Assembly (NCBI GenBank): GCA_964471235.1
Contig: CAYYGL010000050.1
Span: 1-27,787 of the forward strand
Source of the DNA: CAYYGL01 sp964471235
GTDB taxonomy: Bacteria; Calditrichota; Calditrichia; RBG-13-44-9; J075
Direction: 5' to 3'
DNA length: 27,787 nucleotides
The notes under the pieces: generated by a model
Database searches by the model: none
Seen by the model: the letters and a program-made list of their open reading frames with translations, nothing else
What the model was told of the DNA's origin: nothing
In this document: one piece after another, positions 15,419-22,326 of the stretch
How the letters are laid out: every line of letters begins with the position of its first letter
Numbering within the stretch: the stretch's first letter is position 1
Position numbers and translations under genes: made by a program

Positions 15419-17164
15419 ATGTTAGATACCATCCGTTTTTTGTCCAAATACCTGAAACAGTACCGTCGCAAATATATCCTGGGATTAATTTTTGTGCTAT
15501 TCACCAATATGTTCCGGATTATCAATCCCCGGGTTGTTCAGAAAGCGATTGATTATTTGAGGGATGATTTTTCGGTACAGCAGTTAGCGGCGTATGTAAC
15601 CCTCATCGTTGTCGTTGCGATCGGTGAGGGCGTATTTCTGTTTTTAATGCGCCGGAACATGATTGTAGCTTCCCGGGAAATCGAGAATGATTTGCGGAAC
15701 GATTTTTTTCGGAAATTGCTGGAGCTGCCACCTTCGTTTTACCAGAGGATGCCCACCGGGGATGTAATGTCCAGGGCAACCAATGATCTAAATGCCGTGC
15801 GGTCTTTTGTAGGACCGGGAATTGCTTATTCGATCAACACCCTGCTGGCATTCTGTTTTGTCATCCCGATGATGATCATCATCAACCCCCGCCTGACCCT
15901 GTTCGCCCTGTTACCCTTCCCGGTGGTGGCAATCTTAGTCAACCGTTTCGGGAAAGCCATCTACAAGCGATTCGATAAAATTCAGGCGCAGTTTTCCACT
16001 CTCAGCACCCGGGTTCAGGAGAACCTTTCCGGTAATACCATCATCAAATGGTTTGCCCGGGAAACGGATGAGATAAGGCGCTTCCGCAACGACAACCATG
16101 AATATATGCGCCGTTATATTGCTTATGCCAGAGTACAGGCGGCTTTCTTTCCTTCATTAATGCTGACCATCGGTTTATCGATTGCTATCATTCTCTTTGT
16201 CGGAGGTCACCTGGTGATTCGGGATGTGATTTCCGTCGGTGAATTTACTGCCTTCATGCTGTATATGAATATCCTGATATTTCCCACCATTGCTCTGGGA
16301 TGGGTCATCGGTTTATTCCAACAGGGATCGGCATCGATGAAGCGGATGCGGGAAATCCTGGAAGCAGATGCGGATGTTAAAGACAAACCGGGAGCGATGG
16401 TTCGAAAAGAAATCGACGGGGAAATTTCCTTCCGCAATCTCAGTTTCCAGTACACCGAAAATCAACCGATGCTGAGGGGGATTGATTTCCTTATCCCGGC
16501 AAAAAGCACTGTTGGCATCATCGGACCAACCGGCAGCGGCAAAAGCACCCTTATTAAACTCATCCCTCACTTTTACCCCCTGCCGGAAGATGTTCTATTG
16601 ATTGACGGAATCGATATCAATGACTATGCCATCCGCACGCTGCGGAGCCATATCGGCTATGTATCTCAAGAGACCTTTCTTTTTTCCGACACCATCGCCA
16701 ATAATATTGCGTATGGAAAAAAAGACGCCACCCGGGAGGAAATCGAGTGGGCTGCCCAAATGGCGAACATTCATGACGAGATTGAGGGTTTCCCGGACGG
16801 CTACCGGTCCATGTTGGGTGAAAAAGGGATAAACCTGAGCGGAGGGCAGAAACAGCGAATCTCAATAGCCCGGGCAATTATCCGTCAACCCCGAATTTTA
16901 ATTCTGGACGATGCATTCTCCGCCCTGGACACCCAAACCGAAGAAAATATCCTCCGGAATCTTCAGGAATTTTTCCCGGACCGTACTGTCATTCTTGTCT
17001 CTCATCGGGTATCTACATTACAACATTCGGATTTTATTGTGGTAATAGAGGGTGGCATGATTACCGAACAAGGCACTCACGAGGAATTGCTTCAACTACA
17101 GGGGCATTATGCCTGGATTCATGAGAAGCAATTATTGGAGGAAGAATTAGAAAAAGTAGATTAA
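15419..17164 (+). CDS. ABC exporter half-transporter, MdlA/TM287-like, degenerate ATPase site
   Basis: A 581-aa membrane-ATPase fusion of the multidrug/lipid exporter type. Residues 1-310 hold six membrane segments with the coupling pattern TGDVMSRATNDLNAVRSFVG and SVGEFTAFMLYMNILIFP, close in style to MdlA/YheI. The nucleotide-binding domain has Walker A GPTGSGKST (369-377), Q-loop YVSQETFLF, signature LSGGQKQR (from 473), Walker B LILDDAFSALD (D497, D498) and the H-loop VSHR. The catalytic Glu after Walker B is Asp, as in the non-catalytic subunit of heterodimeric exporters (TM287, BmrC, MdlA). Such proteins usually sit next to a catalytic partner, but the next gene is motB. AGGA lies five bases before the ATG. 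Substrate cannot be deduced. Confidence 0.93.
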   Translation: MLDTIRFLSKYLKQYRRKYILGLIFVLFTNMFRIINPRVVQKAIDYLRDDFSVQQLAAYVTLIVVVAIGEGVFLFLMRRNMIVASREIENDLRNDFFRKLLELPPSFYQRMPTGDVMSRATNDLNAVRSFVGPGIAYSINTLLAFCFVIPMMIIINPRLTLFALLPFPVVAILVNRFGKAIYKRFDKIQAQFSTLSTRVQENLSGNTIIKWFARETDEIRRFRNDNHEYMRRYIAYARVQAAFFPSLMLTIGLSIAIILFVGGHLVIRDVISVGEFTAFMLYMNILIFPTIALGWVIGLFQQGSASMKRMREILEADADVKDKPGAMVRKEIDGEISFRNLSFQYTENQPMLRGIDFLIPAKSTVGIIGPTGSGKSTLIKLIPHFYPLPEDVLLIDGIDINDYAIRTLRSHIGYVSQETFLFSDTIANNIAYGKKDATREEIEWAAQMANIHDEIEGFPDGYRSMLGEKGINLSGGQKQRISIARAIIRQPRILILDDAFSALDTQTEENILRNLQEFFPDRTVILVSHRVSTLQHSDFIVVIEGGMITEQGTHEELLQLQGHYAWIHEKQLLEEELEKVD

Positions 17165-17545
17165 CCTGCTTCATTCATCCCAACGGGTTCCCTCAGAGAA
17201 GAATATCTCACCTTACCGCGATGGGGACAAGGTAAAACAACGTCAGTTCAACACAAGAAAAATGGAACGCGGATGAACCCGGATTTTCGCTGATTTTTTA
17301 ATATGATGAGCAATCATCCGTATAAAACAGCGTTATCTGTTTCATCCGGGTTCAATTTACCCCTATTCATAAATCATGTCTAAATAACCGACATTCACTG
17401 TTGGATTATCCTACATTTTTACTCGTTGGACAAAACACTTCACGATACCCAGCCTGAAGAAGACACTTTCACAACTACTTGTTTGCATTGACATTACATT
17501 CGCCCTGAATGCCAGAGTAATCTTCTCGGTGCTTTTTCAGGAAGA
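17165..17545. other. Gene-free region before the second flagellar operon
   Basis: About 380 bp between the ABC exporter and the motB promoter, with no plausible gene. It carries an inverted repeat (17274-17354) and, at 17210-17235, a weak ACCTTACC/AAGGTAA pairing. The enhancer for the sigma-54 promoter would be expected in this stretch, but I could not pick a convincing activator site. Confidence 0.55.
17274..17354. repeat. 11-bp inverted repeat in intergenic DNA
   Basis: TGAACCCGGAT (17274-17284) and its exact complement ATCCGGGTTCA (17344-17354) flank about 59 bp. The left flank (GGAACGCGGATGAACCCGGA) resembles an ATCCGCGTTC-type phrase common in dispersed intergenic repeats of several bacterial phyla; that comparison is from memory. 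It may be a small dispersed element. Confidence 0.5.
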
Positions 17546-17560
17546 TGGCATATTACTTGC
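17546..17560 (+). promoter_or_regulatory. Sigma-54 (-24/-12) promoter of the motB-fliL-fliM operon
   Basis: TGGCATATTACTTGC matches the RpoN consensus with GG and GC exactly ten bases apart and an intact TTGC. With the -12 C at 17560, transcription should start near 17572, about 21 nt before the chosen motB ATG, with AAAGGAG (17576-17582) inside this leader. Together with the site at 5908-5923 it suggests both flagellar operons answer to the same activator. Confidence 0.82.
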
Positions 17561-17592
17561 GAATATAAACCTGGCAAAGGAGAATGACAGGG

Positions 17593-18336
17593 ATGGCAGA
17601 AAATCGAAAAAGGAAATCGAGTGGGGATGAAGGCGGTGGCGGAGGTGCGCCCGGTTGGATGGTGACTTATGGAGACCTGATGTCTTTATTATTGACCTTT
17701 TTTGTATTGTTATTGTCGTTCTCCTCCATTCAGGATGTTGAGTTCCAAAAAGCCCTGGGAAGTTTAAAAGGAGCTCTGGGGGTGTTGCCAAAACAAACCT
17801 CTGTCATTTTCCAGGTGCGCCCTTATTACCCGCGGCTAAAAGATATGCAGAACGCTAAATTCCGGGAGAAAGCCAAAGACCTGCGGCAAATGGTTAAAGA
17901 ACAAGGATTAAGTGATCAATTGTATATGGAAATCAACGATGAAGGGATTTTGATACGGATTGATTCACCGGTGTTATTTGCCCTGGGAGATGCCACGCTG
18001 AAACGCGACGCCTACCCCATTCTGGATAAAATTGTAGAGATCATTCGGGACTGGGGTTCAAATATTCACATCGAAGGACATACCGATGACCTTCCCATTC
18101 ATACGGTGAAATATCCTTCTAATTGGGAATTATCGACCGCCCGGGCATTGAGTGTGCTGCGTTATTTTTTAAGGAACGGCAACATTGCCCCGCAACGACT
18201 TTCAGCCGCCGGCTATGGGGAATATCACCCCCTGTTGCCAAATGATAGCGATGTCAATCGAGCCAAAAACCGGCGGGTAGAAATATATGTGGAAAGGAAA
18301 AAACCAACATCTCAATTCAAGGAAGAAATTTACTAA
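17593..18336 (+). CDS. motB: Flagellar motor stator protein MotB
   Basis: MotB is the stator subunit that anchors the ion channel to peptidoglycan. The 247-aa protein has a short basic/glycine-rich cytoplasmic tail (five glycines), one membrane helix beginning APGWMVTYGDLMSLLLTFFV with the ion-binding Asp at residue 28, a linker, and an OmpA-like peptidoglycan-binding domain (about 120-240) with IHIEGHTDDLPIHT, WELSTARALSVLRYF and NRRVEIYVE. The ATG at 17593 is chosen over one at 17584, because AAAGGAG is ten bases before the former and one base before the latter. It is the first gene after the sigma-54 promoter; no motA is adjacent, which is unusual, so its MotA partner must be encoded elsewhere. 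Ion specificity (H+ or Na+) is not decided by what I can see. Confidence 0.92.
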   Translation: MAENRKRKSSGDEGGGGGAPGWMVTYGDLMSLLLTFFVLLLSFSSIQDVEFQKALGSLKGALGVLPKQTSVIFQVRPYYPRLKDMQNAKFREKAKDLRQMVKEQGLSDQLYMEINDEGILIRIDSPVLFALGDATLKRDAYPILDKIVEIIRDWGSNIHIEGHTDDLPIHTVKYPSNWELSTARALSVLRYFLRNGNIAPQRLSAAGYGEYHPLLPNDSDVNRAKNRRVEIYVERKKPTSQFKEEIY

Positions 18337-18354
18337 ATCCAGGGAGGATTTATC

Positions 18355-18900
18355 ATGGCAGATATCAGGGATGATTCTGTAAATCAAACTATTCCGGAAG
18401 AACAGGAACACCCCCAGGCACCACCGAAGAAAAGCTTTCTCAAATTCGGGCTCCCCATGCTCATCGTTCAAATAGTCGTGGCGTACTTTCTGGCAAGTTA
18501 TGTCATTGTACCGATGTTTATCGACAAAGCCAAAGCAGAAACCGCTGCAAAGGCGGAAAAACAAGATGACGAAGACTCCAATGAAAAAGAGGATGACTTC
18601 GGGTTTATCTATATGGTGGAAGATGTGATCGTCAATCCGGCGGAGAGCCAGGGAGAACAATTTGTGCTGGTGAATATCGCATTCGAATTAAAAGAGGAAG
18701 ACGATGTGAAGCGCATGGAAAAACGTGAACCTAAAATTCGGGATATGTTAATCAAGATTATCAGCTCTAAAACAATTACCCAACTGGATGGGGCGGATGA
18801 TAAAGAAGCGCTTCGCCTGGAAATCAAAAAAAATGCTGAGAAATTGGTGCCGGCAAACCATTTAAACAACGTTTATTTTGTGAATTACATTATTCAATAA
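18355..18900 (+). CDS. fliL: Flagellar basal body-associated protein FliL
   Basis: FliL rings the stator and modulates torque. The 181-aa protein has a cytoplasmic N-terminus, one membrane helix at about residues 32-55 (LPMLIVQIVVAYFLASYVIV), a charged linker rich in K, E and D, and the periplasmic FliL domain: YMVEDVIVNPAESQGEQFVL, VNIAFELKEEDD, IRDMLIKIISSKT and a final NNVYFVNYIIQ. GGGAGG lies seven bases before the ATG. It is 18 bp downstream of motB, hence the same operon. An A8 run lies within the coding sequence near 18826. Confidence 0.94.
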   Translation: MADIRDDSVNQTIPEEQEHPQAPPKKSFLKFGLPMLIVQIVVAYFLASYVIVPMFIDKAKAETAAKAEKQDDEDSNEKEDDFGFIYMVEDVIVNPAESQGEQFVLVNIAFELKEEDDVKRMEKREPKIRDMLIKIISSKTITQLDGADDKEALRLEIKKNAEKLVPANHLNNVYFVNYIIQ

Positions 18901-18983
18901 AACCCGACAGGGTGGTGTGTACTTTTGCGTTTTTTCCAGACACGGATACGCATGACCGTCGGAAATTGCAAATTTTTTACATA

Positions 18984-19019
18984 GCCCAATCAACCATCTG
19001 CTGGAAGGGTTGGTTGGGC
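18984..19019 (+). repeat. 12-bp stem-loop between fliL and fliM
   Basis: GCCCAATCAACC (18984-18995) pairs with GGTTGGTTGGGC (19008-19019) over a 12-base loop, with a single G-U wobble in RNA. No T-run follows, so it is not a standard terminator. It may be a processing or mRNA-stability element setting the ratio of motB-fliL to the C-ring genes. Confidence 0.6.
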
Positions 19020-19088
19020 CCCAATCGATCCGGGAAACTGCTAAAACGCGAACTTCTTCAGTGAACCAAACGGGGACAGGGTACAGTT

Positions 19089-20099
19089 ATGTCGGAAGTT
19101 TTATCTCAACAGGAAATCGATCGTCTATTGACCGGCATTAATTCCGGGGAGATTGAGGAAGAGAATATCTCGGAAGTGCTGGAATCCAAGGAAATCATCG
19201 AATATGATTTTCGTCGTCCTACCCGGGTATCCAAAGACCAGCTAAAGACCATTCGCAATCTTCATGAGAGTTTCTCGGAACTCTTTGGTTTTTACCTGGC
19301 ATCTCGTCTGCAAACCATGACCACCATCGATTTGATTGCCGTAGACCAACTGCGTTACTCGGAATATGTACTTTCCATATCCAATCCCTGTGTAGTACAC
19401 ATCTTCAATATTGAGGAAACCGGAGGGAAAGCGCTAATTGAGATGACCCCGGACCTGGTCTTTACCACGGTGGAGCGATTATTGGGGGGGGGCGGAGGAC
19501 ATCCGACGACCACCCGCGGCATCACCACAATCGAGCAGCGAATTATGATGCCATTAATCAAACAGGCATTAAAAATCTTAACGACTGCCTGGCATCCCAT
19601 ACACGAACTCACTTTTACCCTGAGTGGTTTTGAGAGTAATTCTGACTTCGTGCAAATTGCTCCGGCAAGTGAAATTGTGATTGTGCTCTCCTTTGAAATA
19701 AAATTGGGAGAAGAGACATTCCTGATGAATTTGTGTTACCCTTCTTTTGCCCTGGAAGATGTCATCTCCCGGATTAACACCCAGTATTTGAACACCGGGC
19801 ATACCGACAAGCCGAAAGATCGTTCTTCCCATAAACTCAACCAGCATCTTCAAAAAACACAAGTCGAAATCCGGGCGGAATTGGGTAAAAGTCAATTGAC
19901 GGTTAAAGAATTGCTGGCACTGGAAGAAGGAGATGTGCTTTTCCTGGATCAGGAAATTGACAAGGAGATTCCTATCTATGTTCAAGACCGACTCAAATTT
20001 TACGGGAGGCCGGGAAATATAGACGGACGCATTGCGGTGAAATTAACCAGTATAGCCGAAGAACAGTCATTAATAGGAGAATCATCGAATGGCAAATGA
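19089..20099 (+). CDS. fliM: Flagellar motor switch protein FliM
   Basis: FliM is the middle C-ring protein; its N-terminal peptide binds phosphorylated CheY, its middle domain binds FliG, and its C-terminus joins FliN. The 336-aa protein starts with the CheY-binding signature (VLSQQEIDRLL), continues with YDFRRPTRVSKDQLKTIRNL, and ends with a SpoA-type domain (about 250-325: VEIRAELGKSQLTVKELLAL). The usual GGDG-like loop reads LLGGGGGHPTT and is encoded by a run of nine G. AGGG lies seven bases before the ATG. It is 188 bp after fliL and overlaps fliN by 11 bp. Confidence 0.97.
   Translation: MSEVLSQQEIDRLLTGINSGEIEEENISEVLESKEIIEYDFRRPTRVSKDQLKTIRNLHESFSELFGFYLASRLQTMTTIDLIAVDQLRYSEYVLSISNPCVVHIFNIEETGGKALIEMTPDLVFTTVERLLGGGGGHPTTTRGITTIEQRIMMPLIKQALKILTTAWHPIHELTFTLSGFESNSDFVQIAPASEIVIVLSFEIKLGEETFLMNLCYPSFALEDVISRINTQYLNTGHTDKPKDRSSHKLNQHLQKTQVEIRAELGKSQLTVKELLALEEGDVLFLDQEIDKEIPIYVQDRLKFYGRPGNIDGRIAVKLTSIAEEQSLIGESSNGK
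19484..19492 (+). repeat. Nine-G homopolymer inside fliM
   Basis: Nine consecutive G at the codons for Leu and the first three Gly of a five-glycine loop. Poly-G tracts of this length are slippage-prone, and a one-base change would truncate FliM early. Confidence 0.7.
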
Positions 20100-20553
20100 A
20101 GCTCAACAACCGGAAAACGAAGTAGTGGAAGATCAGCCCACTCCGGCGGCCGGGGAAACACCGGAAGAAGAGAAGGAATCCGTTTTGTCGCCGAGGGAAC
20201 CGGAGGAGCAAAGCGAGGCTGAGCCGGAAATTCAGAAAGCTGAATTTGAGAAATTTCAATCACCGGGTGGAAACGGTATTTCCGAACAGAAGATTGAAAT
20301 GTTGTTGGATGTCGTGCTCCCGGTTACGGTAGAATTAGGGCGCAGCCGGATGTTTATCAAGGAAATTCTGGAACTGGAACGGGGCACCATCATCGAACTG
20401 GACAAAATGGCGGGTGAACCGGTGGACCTGTATATTAACAATAAAAAGATGGCAGAAGGCGAAGTGGTGGTGGTGGACAAACATTTCGGCGTGCGGATTA
20501 CCAACCTGCTCAACCCGGATGACCGTATCAAATCGCTGGGCAATATGTCATGA
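20089..20553 (+). CDS. fliN: Flagellar motor switch protein FliN
   Basis: FliN forms the base of the C-ring and docks the FliH/FliI export complex. The 154-aa protein has an acidic, proline-containing, probably disordered N-terminal 60 residues, and the conserved SpoA domain at about 65-154: LLDVVLPVTVELGRSRM, ELERGTIIELDKMAGEPVDL, EGEVVVVDKHFGVRIT. AGGAG lies about ten bases upstream. The start overlaps the end of fliM, and its stop TGA overlaps an ATG at 20550, a coupling arrangement relevant to fliO. Confidence 0.97.
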   Translation: MANEAQQPENEVVEDQPTPAAGETPEEEKESVLSPREPEEQSEAEPEIQKAEFEKFQSPGGNGISEQKIEMLLDVVLPVTVELGRSRMFIKEILELERGTIIELDKMAGEPVDLYINNKKMAEGEVVVVDKHFGVRITNLLNPDDRIKSLGNMS

Positions 20554-20574
20554 GATTTCCTCAACTGACACTTC

Positions 20575-21012
20575 TTGTTGCATTTGCCGGTGCTGGCAGA
20601 TCCGCTGGCAGACAGCAGCTCGGTGGCGTTGGGGTCCGGACCGGCGCCCATCAATTTCGGGTGGCTGCTGATGAAAACCGTCGCCAGTCTGATCTTTATC
20701 ATCGCCTTAATTTTCGGGATGGTGCTGGTATTTAAACGTTACTTCGGCAATCATCTACCCGGGACGCGCTACCAGGAAGGATTTCGAATCATCGCGCGTC
20801 TGCCCCTGCAGCCCAAACAATCGCTGGCGCTGGTGAAAGTATTCGACCGAATTGTTTTAATCGGCATCACTGATTCCACTATCTCCATGCTCTCGGAATA
20901 CAAAGAGAACCAGGAAGTGCAAAAAATAATCAGCACCTTACAACAACCGTCATTAAATAGCGATCGGAATCGATTTTTCAAACTGATCAAAAAAGAAATG
21001 GAAAAGAATTAA
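20575..21012 (+). CDS. fliO: Flagellar biosynthesis protein FliO (5' end uncertain, possible frame break)
   Basis: FliO helps assemble the FliP/Q/R export gate. The 145-aa frame has one membrane helix at about residues 33-53 (LLMKTVASLIFIIALIFGMV) and the family domain YQEGFRIIARLPLQPKQSLA followed by LVKVFDRIVLIGIT. In this frame the only early start is a TTG at 20575 with no ribosome site; a TGA closes the frame at 20566. A far better start lies in another frame: ATG at 20550, overlapping the fliN stop, encodes MRFPQLTLLVAFAG, which looks like the start of a signal peptide. A +1 shift near 20585-20600 would join it to the FliO frame just before ADPLADSSS. Either a sequencing or assembly base, a genuine mutation, or frameshifting could explain this. 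Confidence 0.85.
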   Translation: MLHLPVLADPLADSSSVALGSGPAPINFGWLLMKTVASLIFIIALIFGMVLVFKRYFGNHLPGTRYQEGFRIIARLPLQPKQSLALVKVFDRIVLIGITDSTISMLSEYKENQEVQKIISTLQQPSLNSDRNRFFKLIKKEMEKN

Positions 21013-21034
21013 CATATAATTCGTGAAGGATCAC

Positions 21035-21997
21035 ATGAAAGGGAAATTGAATTTCCCGGAAACGGTAGGATGCCGAAATCAGACCTTCTTCGGAGGTAAT
21101 CAAAACCCACCCCTGGGGGAGAAAGCCCGCTGGGAGCGGTTGTTGCAAATCGATGCAACGAATTTTCATTCCGCCGTTATTTCCGGAACAAAATCTGCAA
21201 ACCCGTTAACAGTATTCAGGGCAAACCGCCATCAGAGCATTTGGCTGTTGATCGGTTTTTTGTTGATATTCCTGGTACTGCAAACCAATCTCTTTGCTCA
21301 GCAGCCGGCTGCGCCGTCCTCCGTTCCACTACCAAAAGTATCATTGGATGTGGGCACTAGCCATAATCCGGAAGATTTTTCCATCACGCTTCAATTAATC
21401 TTTCTCATGACCATCTTAAGCCTGGCGCCGGCAATATTGATCCTTCTGACCTCCTTCACCCGGATCATCATCGTCTTTCACTTTATCCGTCAGGCGCTGG
21501 GAACCCAGCAAATTCCTCCCAACCAGGTGTTGGTAGGGCTGGCGCTTTTTATGACATTCTTAGTGATGGCACCTACCTGGGAGACCATTCACGACAATGC
21601 CATCCGCCCTTATCTGGATCGAAAGATTACCCAGCAAGAGGCATATCAAAAAGCCACCGAGCCAATTCGGGAGTTTCTGCTCACCCACACCCGGGAAAAA
21701 GACCTGGCGTTATTTGTTAAACTATTCGCCAAACAGAAACCTAACAGCCCCCGGGATGTTTCCACCTTAACCCTGGTACCGGCGTTTGCCATCAGCGAAC
21801 TTCGGATAGCGTTCCAGATCGGGTTTATCCTCTATATTCCATTTCTGATTATCGATATGATTGTCGCCAGTGTTCTGATGTCCATGGGGATGATGATGCT
21901 GCCCCCCATGATGGTCTCGCTCCCCTTTAAACTCCTTCTATTCGTACTGGTAGACGGTTGGTATTTGCTGGTGAGTTCGTTAATGAACAGTTTTTAA
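21035..21997 (+). CDS. fliP: Flagellar biosynthesis protein FliP with unusual N-terminal extension
   Basis: FliP is the main pore-forming subunit of the export gate (FliP5Q4R1). From the hydrophobic signal sequence (IWLLIGFLLIFLVLQTNLFA) onward the protein is a standard FliP: LTSFTRIIIVFHFIRQALGT, PPNQVLVGLALFMTFLVMAP, TLVPAFAISELRIAFQIGF and MGMMMLPPMMVSLPFKLLLF. Ahead of the signal sequence are about 67 extra residues with no membrane character and not typical of FliP. There is no in-frame ATG between 21035 and the signal sequence. The ATG at 21035 has AAGGA upstream; an in-frame GTG at 21023 is less likely. The extension DNA contains perfect hairpins (21041-21057 and 21142-21159). Either the start is a non-standard codon further in, or the frame was opened by mutation. 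Confidence 0.93.
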   Translation: MKGKLNFPETVGCRNQTFFGGNQNPPLGEKARWERLLQIDATNFHSAVISGTKSANPLTVFRANRHQSIWLLIGFLLIFLVLQTNLFAQQPAAPSSVPLPKVSLDVGTSHNPEDFSITLQLIFLMTILSLAPAILILLTSFTRIIIVFHFIRQALGTQQIPPNQVLVGLALFMTFLVMAPTWETIHDNAIRPYLDRKITQQEAYQKATEPIREFLLTHTREKDLALFVKLFAKQKPNSPRDVSTLTLVPAFAISELRIAFQIGFILYIPFLIIDMIVASVLMSMGMMMLPPMMVSLPFKLLLFVLVDGWYLLVSSLMNSF

Positions 21998-22019
21998 AGA
22001 GCAGGAAAGGGACACCACC

Positions 22020-22289
22020 ATGACCGAACAATTTGCCATACAATTCTTACATGACGCCATTTACACCACCCTCTTAATTGCCAGTCCGATTCTTCTGGTG
22101 GCGCTGGTGGTGGGATTTTTAATCGGGGTTTTTCAGGCGGTTACCTCGATCAATGAGATGACATTGACCTTCATACCCAAAATCATCGCAGTGGTGATTG
22201 TGATGATGGTAATGCTGAACTGGATGATGAATGTTCTCCAGACCTTTACCCTGAATGTGTTTAATATGATCCCCATGCTGGCGAGATAG
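22020..22289 (+). CDS. fliQ: Flagellar biosynthesis protein FliQ
   Basis: FliQ is the small two-helix gate subunit surrounding FliP and FliR. At 89 aa it has the usual length; helix 1 covers about residues 17-40 (LLIASPILLVALVVGFLIGV) and helix 2 about 52-72. The family stretch FQAVTSINEMTLTFIPKIIA lies between them. AAAGGG is about eight bases before the ATG. It is 22 bp after fliP and 37 bp before fliR. Confidence 0.97.
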   Translation: MTEQFAIQFLHDAIYTTLLIASPILLVALVVGFLIGVFQAVTSINEMTLTFIPKIIAVVIVMMVMLNWMMNVLQTFTLNVFNMIPMLAR

Positions 22290-22326
22290 CCAATGCGGTT
22301 CTGAAAATTCCGGTGGCACTTTTTAA

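Noticed and set aside
18909..18926. Third sigma-54 promoter before fliM (GG...TTTTGC near 18911-18927)
   Set aside because: GG and GC are eleven bases apart rather than ten, and the -24 element lacks TGGC.
20550..20735. Separate 61-aa gene in the other frame at the fliO start
   Set aside because: Only its first 14 residues look protein-like; the rest (rich in R, G and Q) is the shadow of the FliO frame. Better explained as the displaced fliO start.
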